From Nocardioides sp. (GTDB lineage Bacteria > Actinomycetota > Actinomycetes > Propionibacteriales > Nocardioidaceae), in contig JARICB010000201.1 in NCBI GenBank assembly GCA_029264225.1, positions 1-5,147 of the forward strand: 5,147 nt of DNA, read 5' to 3'. Shown piece by piece: positions 1 to 4,335 of the stretch (its first letter is position 1; every line of letters begins with the position of its first letter). The translations under genes and the position numbers were made by a program. A model generated the notes under the pieces. The model was not told the DNA's origin and did not search any database. It worked only from the letters and a program-made list of their open reading frames with translations.

Positions 1-678
1 CAGGTTGTCGAGCCCGTCGAACTGGTTGATCCACTTTGCGGCGTACCCCGGGCCGACCCCGGGGACGCCGGGCAGGTTGTCGGAGGTCTCGCCGACGATC
101 GCCGCCAACTCGGGGTAGCGGTAGGGCGGCACGCCGTACTTCTCCTCGACATAGGCAGGCGTCAACCGCGCGAGGTCGCTGACGCCCCGCATCGGATAGA
201 GCACCGTGGAGGTCTCGGTCACCAGCTGGATCGAGTCCCGGTCACCGGTCAGGATCAGCACTTCCATGCCTTCGGCGACGGCCTGCGTCGACAAGGTGGC
301 GATGATGTCGTCGGCCTCGTAACCTTCAAGCTCGAGGTGCTGGATCCGGAGCGCGTCAAGCACCTGCTGGATCAGCGGCAACTGACTGCGGAACTCGTCG
401 GGCGTCTTGTTCCGCTTGGCCTTGTACTCGGGATACTCCTCGAGTCGAAACGTCTGGCGGGACTTGTCGAACGCCACCGCTACGTGGGTAGGCCGCTCGT
501 CGCGCAGCACGTTGACCAGCATCGAGGTGAACCCGTAGACGGCGTTGGTGTGCTGCCCGGTGGCGGTCGCGAAGTTCTCCACTGGCAGCGCGAAGAAGGC
601 GCGATAGGCCAGCGAGTGGCCATCCAGCAGAAGGAGTCGGGCGGTCGTTGGCGTCGAGGCTGCACTCGGGTCGGGCAC
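1..678 (-). CDS. polA: DNA polymerase I, N-terminal 5' nuclease domain (partial, runs off left edge)
   Basis: Pol I removes RNA primers with its 5' nuclease and fills gaps in replication and repair; it acts in the cytoplasm on nicked or flapped DNA. The first 226 codons are visible. After about 13 Ser/Thr/Pro-rich residues comes LLLLDGHSLAYRAFF (from residue 15; D19 is a metal ligand), then AFDKSRQTFR (D71), EYKAKRNKTPDEF (84-96), the acidic cluster EGYEADD (118-124), TGDRD (144-148), and GETSDNLPGVPGVG (196-209), which leads into the helix-hairpin-helix DNA-binding motif. Actinobacterial Pol I is about 880-920 residues, so the polymerase domain lies beyond position 1. The GTG at 678-676 is the start because an in-frame TAG lies four codons upstream. 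It has no Shine-Dalgarno. One expected metal-site Asp is Glu (E197). A free-standing 5' nuclease cannot be excluded, but the sequence resembles Pol I much more closely. Confidence 0.95.
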   Translation of the reverse strand, partial: MPDPSAASTPTTARLLLLDGHSLAYRAFFALPVENFATATGQHTNAVYGFTSMLVNVLRDERPTHVAVAFDKSRQTFRLEEYPEYKAKRNKTPDEFRSQLPLIQQVLDALRIQHLELEGYEADDIIATLSTQAVAEGMEVLILTGDRDSIQLVTETSTVLYPMRGVSDLARLTPAYVEEKYGVPPYRYPELAAIVGETSDNLPGVPGVGPGYAAKWINQFDGLDNL

Positions 679-684
679 CCGGCG

Positions 685-690
685 ACTCTA
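685..690 (-). promoter_or_regulatory. -10 box of a probable leaderless polA promoter
   Basis: Read on the minus strand, TAGAGT lies exactly 6 nt before the polA GTG (spacer CGCCGG). This fits the TANNNT -10 consensus, and the first base of the start codon would be the transcription start. No purine-rich Shine-Dalgarno precedes the GTG. Leaderless mRNAs of this layout are common in actinobacteria. A -35 hexamer 17 bp upstream is not convincing (GTGCGG). Confidence 0.5.
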
Positions 691-729
691 GCCGTCCATA
701 CCGAGTGCCGCACGGTCGCCGTGGTCGGC

Positions 730-735
730 CAGAAT
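730..735 (+). promoter_or_regulatory. Possible -10 box for a leaderless thioesterase mRNA
   Basis: CAGAAT lies 6 nt upstream of the ATG at 742 (spacer GGCGCC). It keeps the second-position A and final T, the most conserved bases of a -10 box, but lacks the first T. No Shine-Dalgarno is present, so either the mRNA is leaderless or translation starts without one. No clear -35 is visible. The match is weak. Confidence 0.3.
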
Positions 736-741
736 GGCGCC

Positions 742-1191
742 ATGACCGATTCCACGCAGCCCGCCGCCACCCCCAACATCGACGACATCCTCGCTGTGAT
801 GCCGAAGGTCATGGGCGCCCTCGGGGAGAAGATGGGGGTCGTCCTCGTCGAGGCCTCTGCCGAGCGGGTGGTGGCCACCATGCCGGTCGAAGGGAACACC
901 CAGCCCTACGGGCTCCTCCACGGTGGGGCATCGGTCGTGCTGGCGGAGTCGCTCGGCTCCATCGGTTCGGCCATTCACGCGCACCCGGACCGGGTCGCGG
1001 TAGGTGTCGACATCAACGCCACGCACCACCGCGGCGCCACGAGCGGCATCGTCACCGGCGTCGCTACACCCGTCCACCTGGGCCGCACCACGACCTCTTA
1101 CGACGTCGTCATTACCGATGACCGCGGCAAGCGGCTCTGCACCGCAAGGATCACCTGCGCCCTGGTGCCGGCCGACCGAATTGCGAGCTGA
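742..1191 (+). CDS. Hotdog-fold acyl-CoA thioesterase, PaaI/EntH type
   Basis: This 149-residue protein belongs to the hotdog thioesterases that hydrolyse acyl- or aryl-CoA (or acyl-carrier) thioesters, usually as cytoplasmic multimers. The core motif is NTQPYGLLHGGASVVLAES (52-70). Its Q54, H60 and E69 have the same 6- and 9-residue spacing as Q48, H54 and E63 of E. coli EntH, so the catalytic set looks intact with E69 as the likely nucleophile or general base. The beta strands VAVGVDINATHH (85-96) and TTTSYDVVITDDRGKRLCTARITCAL follow as the family expects, and the length is typical. The reading frame is open far upstream, but that part overlaps polA on the other strand and does not resemble this family. 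ATG 742 starts just before the conserved region. The natural substrate cannot be read from the sequence: phenylacetyl-type, benzoyl-type and general housekeeping roles all occur. It diverges from polA and converges on the GNAT gene. Confidence 0.9.
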   Translation: MTDSTQPAATPNIDDILAVMPKVMGALGEKMGVVLVEASAERVVATMPVEGNTQPYGLLHGGASVVLAESLGSIGSAIHAHPDRVAVGVDINATHHRGATSGIVTGVATPVHLGRTTTSYDVVITDDRGKRLCTARITCALVPADRIAS

Positions 1192-1208
1192 CTGGCAGCT
1201 CAGCTCGC
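1183..1208. terminator. Symmetric hairpin containing both convergent stop codons
   Basis: GCGAGCTGA (1183-1191) is the exact reverse complement of TCAGCTCGC (1200-1208): a 9-bp stem with an 8-nt loop. Each arm is the last three codons of one gene, Ala-Ser-stop, for the thioesterase (plus) and the GNAT protein (minus). A competing 6-bp pairing, GAGCTG/CAGCTC (1185-1190 with 1196-1201), overlaps it. No T-run follows on either strand. It may be a U-less bidirectional terminator or a transcript-end stabiliser; termination activity is inferred. Confidence 0.5.
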
Positions 1209-1769
1209 TACGTGCTCGCGGCGGCTGCGTCTCGCCGCGAGCACCTTGTCGATATGACGGTGCGTCGTGACCGACCGCGCTCGGGGCGCTCTGGAGGTGA
1301 GCCGGGAGCGGATCGTCGCGGTGGCCGCGGATCGCAAGGTGGCCTGCGGCGCCAGCGCGAGCCGGGCCATGAAGCGGTTGGACTCGCGCGACTCCGTGTT
1401 GGCGGCGGTGGTGAAGTTGGCGACACCACGCAGCTCGGCGAACCGAACAGCCGCCTCCATCAGGGCCGTACCGACACCACGACGACGAAAATCGGGCAGT
1501 ACGTGGGGTGAGACGGCCAACACCGTCGGCTCAAGGTTGAGCGGAGTCAGGGTGGAGACGCACAGATAGACGCCGCCAGCGATTCGGCCGTCGTACTCGG
1601 CGACGACAATCGACTTGTCGTTGCTCTGCTCGCACTGCGCCAGCAGATCGGCAATATCGGCGATCTGCTCGGCCGCCGTACCGGTCCGGAGGATATCTGC
1701 CCACAGCTCCTGCAGGGCGGGTAAGTCGCGGGCCTCGGCTTCGCGCAGCGTGGTTGGCGTCCTGCTCAT
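1200..1769 (-). CDS. GNAT-family N-acetyltransferase with Arg-rich C-terminal tail
   Basis: This 189-residue protein of the GCN5-related N-acetyltransferase fold transfers an acetyl group from acetyl-CoA to an amine; the acceptor is unknown. Residues 6-30 (TTLREAEARDLPALQELWADI) form the usual beta1-alpha1 entry. IVVAEYDGRIAGGVYLCV (54-71) forms strands 2-3. The strand LEPTVLAVSPHVLPDF leads into motif A, RRRGVGTALM (95-104), which matches the R/Q-x-x-G-x-G/A pyrophosphate loop for CoA. NTESRESNRFMARLALAP (124-141) replaces the common AxxLYxxxGF segment of motif B. Residues 142-189 form a basic tail with 11 Arg, of a kind I associate with a family of actinobacterial GNATs. ATG 1769 is well supported: AAGGAG lies 5 nt upstream and a good promoter lies behind it. 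The stop is 8 bp from the thioesterase stop. It is transcribed away from the liv operon. A protein, antibiotic or metabolite substrate cannot be distinguished. Confidence 0.85.
   Translation of the reverse strand: MSRTPTTLREAEARDLPALQELWADILRTGTAAEQIADIADLLAQCEQSNDKSIVVAEYDGRIAGGVYLCVSTLTPLNLEPTVLAVSPHVLPDFRRRGVGTALMEAAVRFAELRGVANFTTAANTESRESNRFMARLALAPQATLRSAATATIRSRLTSRAPRARSVTTHRHIDKVLAARRSRREHVAS
1212..1244. terminator. Strong 12-bp hairpin near the convergent gene ends
   Basis: GTGCTCGCGGCG (1212-1223) pairs perfectly with CGCCGCGAGCAC (1233-1244) around a 9-nt loop. On the plus strand it lies about 20 nt after the thioesterase stop and is followed by only a weak T-containing stretch (CTTGTCG). 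It would suit rho-independent-like termination of that transcript. On the minus strand it lies inside the last codons of the GNAT gene, encoding part of its Ala/Arg-rich end. Of the two hairpins here this is the more stable and the better terminator candidate. Confidence 0.6.
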
Positions 1770-1774
1770 CGCGA

Positions 1775-1780
1775 CTCCTT
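1775..1780 (-). promoter_or_regulatory. Ribosome binding site of the GNAT gene
   Basis: AAGGAG on the minus strand is a near-perfect Shine-Dalgarno, 5 nt (TCGCG) before the ATG at 1769. It fixes this start. The two genes to the left, polA and the thioesterase, have no such site. Confidence 0.8.
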
Positions 1781-1798
1781 GTCTGTGTAATCCCCGTT

Positions 1799-1821
1799 CG
1801 CTTCGGCGGGCTGCCGCAGCG
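1799..1821 (-). other. Hairpin in the 5' leader of the GNAT mRNA
   Basis: The arms 1799-1807 and 1813-1821 pair at 8 of 9 positions (mismatch at 1803/1817) around a 5-nt loop. With the promoter at 1831-1859, the transcript would begin near 1822-1825, so this hairpin would form the very 5' end of the leader of about 55 nt, leaving the Shine-Dalgarno free. A 5'-end stabilising stem is a plausible role; regulation is not shown. Confidence 0.35.
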
Positions 1822-1830
1822 ACACGGGCG

Positions 1831-1859
1831 ACCCTACGCCCCCAGGTGCGCGATGTCAG
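1831..1859 (-). promoter_or_regulatory. Housekeeping-sigma promoter of the GNAT gene
   Basis: Read on the minus strand, CTGACA (1859-1854, five of six to TTGACA) and TAGGGT (1836-1831, fits TANNNT) are separated by exactly 17 bp. The predicted start is near 1824, about 55 nt upstream of the ATG. This is the best-formed promoter in the window. Confidence 0.65.
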
Positions 1860-1917
1860 ATGGTCCTGCGAGAGCGGGGGACAACCGCCGATCGGCCACC
1901 TGCATCTTCGTTGGGTA

Positions 1918-1948
1918 GGTTGATCGGGTTGTTGTGAGCCCGGTCACC
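1918..1948. repeat. Imperfect inverted repeat upstream of livH, possible operator
   Basis: GGTTGATCGGG (1918-1928) and CCCGGTCACC (1939-1948) are inverted copies around a 10-nt centre, with one bulged T and one mismatch (T-G wobble as RNA). It sits immediately upstream of the TATAGT box, over the expected -35 region of the livH promoter, where a repressor or activator dimer could act. No regulator gene is present in the window, and the function is inferred. Confidence 0.35.
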
Positions 1949-1963
1949 TTGCGCCGGTATAGT
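1932..1963 (+). promoter_or_regulatory. Probable promoter of the livHMG operon
   Basis: TATAGT (1958-1963) is a strong -10 match. Its best -35 candidate, TTGTGA (1932-1937), is 20 bp away, longer than the usual 16-18, so basal strength may be modest or activator dependent. Transcription would start near 1970, giving a leader of about 44 nt before the ATG at 2014. The -35 candidate lies in the loop of the inverted repeat at 1918-1948. Confidence 0.5.
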
Positions 1964-2003
1964 TCCCACGTTTCCCGGTGCACCCGCACTGCTCCCCCTT
2001 GAT

Positions 2004-2008
2004 GAGGA
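2004..2008 (+). promoter_or_regulatory. Ribosome binding site deciding the livH start
   Basis: GAGGA lies 5 nt (CATAC) before ATG 2014. In-frame alternatives at GTG 1978 and ATG 2002 have no Shine-Dalgarno and would add a Cys/His-containing stretch ahead of the basic n-region of the signal peptide. Confidence 0.65.
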
Positions 2009-2013
2009 CATAC

Positions 2014-3336
2014 ATGCATCCACGTCTCGACTCCGTGCGGCGTCACCGTCGGCCAGCCGTGCGCGCCGCACTCCTACTGATGGGCCTGCTGTTCGGGCTG
2101 GTCAGCGTCGGCACCAGCACCGCCTCGGCAGCTCCGGCAGACGATCAGAGCAACACCGTCTCCGGGACGCTGCGCAACACCGCCGAGGGCAACGCCCCGG
2201 TGGAGGGGGTCGAGATCATCGTCACGAATCCTGCGGGCGAGGAATATCGTGGGAACAGCGACGCTGACGGCAAGTTCTCCATCGAGGTGCCCGGCGAGGG
2301 CGGTCTGCTCAAGGTCCAGCTCAACGAGGACACCCTGCCTGAGGGGACGTCGCTGCGCGACGCCGACAAGAGCGAGTTGACCCGCGTAATGAACCCCGGC
2401 CAGTCCGCGGTGTTCATCTTCCCGATCGGGCCAGACGACCGTCAGGTCGAGACGAAGTGGGATCGCGTCCCCCAGTTGCTCTACAACGGGCTGCTGTTCG
2501 GCATCGTGATGGCGATGGCCGCACTGGGCCTTTCGATGGTCTTCGGCACCACTGGCCTGACCAACTTCGCCCACGGCGAGCTGGTCACGTTCGGCGCCCT
2601 CATCGCCTTCTTCTTCAACAGCACCTTGGGACTTCCCTTCGCCGTCGCCACGCTCCTAGCGGTGGTGTTGGGAGCGGTCCTTGGCTGGTTCCAGCACACG
2701 GTGCTCTGGCGGCCGCTACGGCACCGCGGTACCGGACTGATCGCCACCATGATCGTCTCCATCGGGCTGATGTTCTTTCTGCGCAACCTCTTCCAGTACT
2801 TCACGGGAGGGCGCACCATGAATTACGCCGACCACGTCACCCCGAGTGGCTACGACGTCATGGGGATCAACGTCACCACGCGTGATCTGGTCATCGCCGG
2901 CGTCTCAATCGTCGCGATCCTGTGCGTCACCCTGGCGCTGAGCCGCACCCGCCTGGGCCGGGCCACCCGCGCAGTGGCCGACAACCCTGCGTTGGCCAGT
3001 TCGACCGGCATCAACGTCGACCGGGTGATCGGGCTGGTCTGGATCATCGGCACGGCCCTCGCGTCGCTGGCCGGGGTGTTCCTGGGCTTCTCGCTGGGCG
3101 TGACCTTCCAGATGGGTCAACTCGTGCTGCTGCTGCTCTTCGCCGCGGTATGTGTCGGCGGTCTCGGTTCGGTCTGGGGAGCCCTGATCGGTTCGCTGAT
3201 CATCGGCGTACTGATCGAGATGTCCACGCTGGTCATCCCGTCGGACCTGAAGAATGCCGGGGCGTTGCTCCTGCTGATCTTGATCCTGCTCGTGCGTCCC
3301 CAAGGCCTGTTGGGCCGCCGGGAAAGAATCGGCTGA
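2014..3336 (+). CDS. livH: Branched-chain amino acid type ABC permease (LivH family) with N-terminal extracellular beta domain
   Basis: One of the two membrane subunits of an importer for branched-chain amino acids or related amides, partner of LivM downstream. The 440 residues fall into three parts. Residues 1-39 are a signal peptide: R/H-rich n-region, hydrophobic core ALLLMGLLFGLVSVG (19-33), and an A-S-A cleavage site at 37-39. Residues 48-138 resemble a carboxypeptidase-regulatory/SdrD-B-like beta sandwich: VSGTLRN, PVEGVEIIVTNPAGEE, NSDADGKFSIEVPGEG, then ESD/LTRVMNPGQSAVFIFPIG-type strands. Residues 150-440 are the permease: TGLTNFAHGE (180-189), the cytoplasmic coupling loop around RAVADNPALASSTGI (319-333), GGLGSVWGALIG (382-393) and the C-terminal RPQGLLG (428-434). 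Standard LivH is about 290-310 residues, matching the core alone. I count five helices before the coupling loop, which puts the core's N-terminus outside, consistent with an exported domain. No substrate-binding protein gene precedes it. Exact substrate is unproven (urea and other amides use the same family). Confidence 0.9.
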   Translation: MHPRLDSVRRHRRPAVRAALLLMGLLFGLVSVGTSTASAAPADDQSNTVSGTLRNTAEGNAPVEGVEIIVTNPAGEEYRGNSDADGKFSIEVPGEGGLLKVQLNEDTLPEGTSLRDADKSELTRVMNPGQSAVFIFPIGPDDRQVETKWDRVPQLLYNGLLFGIVMAMAALGLSMVFGTTGLTNFAHGELVTFGALIAFFFNSTLGLPFAVATLLAVVLGAVLGWFQHTVLWRPLRHRGTGLIATMIVSIGLMFFLRNLFQYFTGGRTMNYADHVTPSGYDVMGINVTTRDLVIAGVSIVAILCVTLALSRTRLGRATRAVADNPALASSTGINVDRVIGLVWIIGTALASLAGVFLGFSLGVTFQMGQLVLLLLFAAVCVGGLGSVWGALIGSLIIGVLIEMSTLVIPSDLKNAGALLLLILILLVRPQGLLGRRERIG

Positions 3337-3341
3337 GGGCG

Positions 3342-3347
3342 AAGGAG
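3342..3347 (+). promoter_or_regulatory. Ribosome binding site of livM
   Basis: AAGGAG lies 7 nt before the ATG at 3355, inside the 18-bp gap after the livH stop. It supports independent initiation within one operon mRNA. No promoter or terminator fits in this gap. Confidence 0.75.
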
Positions 3348-3354
3348 ACCACCC

Positions 3355-4335
3355 ATGGAAATCTTGCAAGGTGCATTCCACGACGCGTTCTCACCGTTCG
3401 CGCTCTCGTTCGTGTTGGCGGCCATCGGCCTCAACGTCCACTACGGCTACACCGGTCTGCTGAACTTCGGTCAGGCCGCCTTCTGCGCGGTCGGCGCCTA
3501 CGGCATGGCCGTAGGCATCGCCTCGTTCGGCATGCCGCTCATCCCGGCTCTGCTGATCGGGGTCCTGGCTGCGGTGATCCTGGCACTGGTCCTCGGTATC
3601 CCTACGCTGCGACTGCGGGCCGACTACCTGGCCATCGTCACCATCGCGGCGGCAGAGATCCTGCGGCTGGTCTTCTCCACGTCGTTCAAGGACTACTTCC
3701 ACGCCCGTGACGGGGTGAGCGCCTTCACCAGCGGCTTCCGCAAGCTCAACCCCTTTCCCGACGACCTCATCAGCTTTGCGACGTTCAGCCGCAACGACCT
3801 GTGGGTCATGACCGTCGGCTGGGTACTGGTCGCGCTCGTGTGCGTCTACCTGTGGCTGCTCATGCGCTCCCCCTGGGGCCGCGTCCTCAAGAGCATCCGC
3901 GAGGACGAGGACGCCGTGCGCTCACTGGGCAAGAACGTCTACTGGTACAAGATGCAGGCGCTCGTGCTCGGTGGTGTGATCGGTGCCTTCGGTGGCTTCA
4001 TCGGCGGGCTGGGCCTGGCCTCGGTCCAGCCCGACAGCTTCAACACCGACTTCACCTTCATCGCGTTCACCATGCTCATCCTCGGTGGGGCTGCGCGAAT
4101 CCTGGGCCCCGTGTTCGGTGCGGTGGTCTTCTGGGCCATCCTGTCGGCAGTCGGCAGCATCCTGATCAAGCTCGCCTCCGGCCGCAATCCGATCATTCCG
4201 CCCAGCCTGATGAACTCCGACCAGGCTTCCAACGTCCGTTTCATGCTCGTCGGCCTGGTACTGATGCTGCTGATGATCTATCGCCCGCAGGGACTCTTCG
4301 GAGACCGGAAGGAGATCGCGCTCGATGCCCGCTGA
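3355..4335 (+). CDS. livM: Branched-chain amino acid type ABC permease, LivM family
   Basis: Second membrane subunit, pairing with LivH to form the transport channel. The 326 residues carry the family landmarks in order: GYTGLLNFGQAAFCAVGAY (31-49), the cytoplasmic-side PTLRLRADYLAIVTIAAAEI (83-102), the ATPase-coupling loop GRVLKSIREDEDAVRSLGKN (175-194) followed by the helix ALVLGGVIGAFGGFIGGLGL (202-221), LGGAARILGPVFGAVV (243-258), and the closing RPQGLFG (310-316). The long soluble N-terminal region of some enterobacterial LivM proteins is absent; the length is near that of other bacterial LivM. The extracellular segments 108-140 and 270-293 are the most polar and probably face the binding protein. 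ATG 3355 has a good Shine-Dalgarno and starts just before the first helix. The gene ends 11 bp inside livG, indicating translational coupling. Confidence 0.93.
   Translation: MEILQGAFHDAFSPFALSFVLAAIGLNVHYGYTGLLNFGQAAFCAVGAYGMAVGIASFGMPLIPALLIGVLAAVILALVLGIPTLRLRADYLAIVTIAAAEILRLVFSTSFKDYFHARDGVSAFTSGFRKLNPFPDDLISFATFSRNDLWVMTVGWVLVALVCVYLWLLMRSPWGRVLKSIREDEDAVRSLGKNVYWYKMQALVLGGVIGAFGGFIGGLGLASVQPDSFNTDFTFIAFTMLILGGAARILGPVFGAVVFWAILSAVGSILIKLASGRNPIIPPSLMNSDQASNVRFMLVGLVLMLLMIYRPQGLFGDRKEIALDAR
4309..4314 (+). promoter_or_regulatory. Ribosome binding site of livG, inside the livM 3' end
   Basis: AAGGAG lies 10 nt before ATG 4325, at the long end of usual spacing. Because it is within livM coding sequence, ribosomes finishing livM probably help start livG. 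Confidence 0.55.

Noticed and set aside
337..741. Upstream in-frame extension of the thioesterase (open frame back to 337)
   Set aside because: It lies on the opposite strand of well-conserved polA codons, does not resemble the hotdog family, and the domain fits a start at 742.
1887..1896. Perfect 10-bp palindrome GCCGATCGGC between the divergent promoters
   Set aside because: It is too short and too likely by chance in GC-rich DNA to call an operator. It has no loop for a hairpin and no second copy.
1978..2013. Earlier livH starts at GTG 1978 and ATG 2002
   Set aside because: Neither has a Shine-Dalgarno, while GAGGA stands 5 nt before ATG 2014, and the signal peptide reads naturally from 2014.
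2014..2472. Possibility that the LivH beta domain is a separate upstream gene joined by a sequencing error
   Set aside because: The frame runs from the domain into the permease without a stop, ribosome site or codon-use change, and the predicted topology of the fusion is consistent.
2922..3710. 262-codon plus-strand open frame spanning the livH/livM junction
   Set aside because: It is an alternate-frame shadow, Arg/Pro/Gly-rich with no ribosome site, across two genes already explained.
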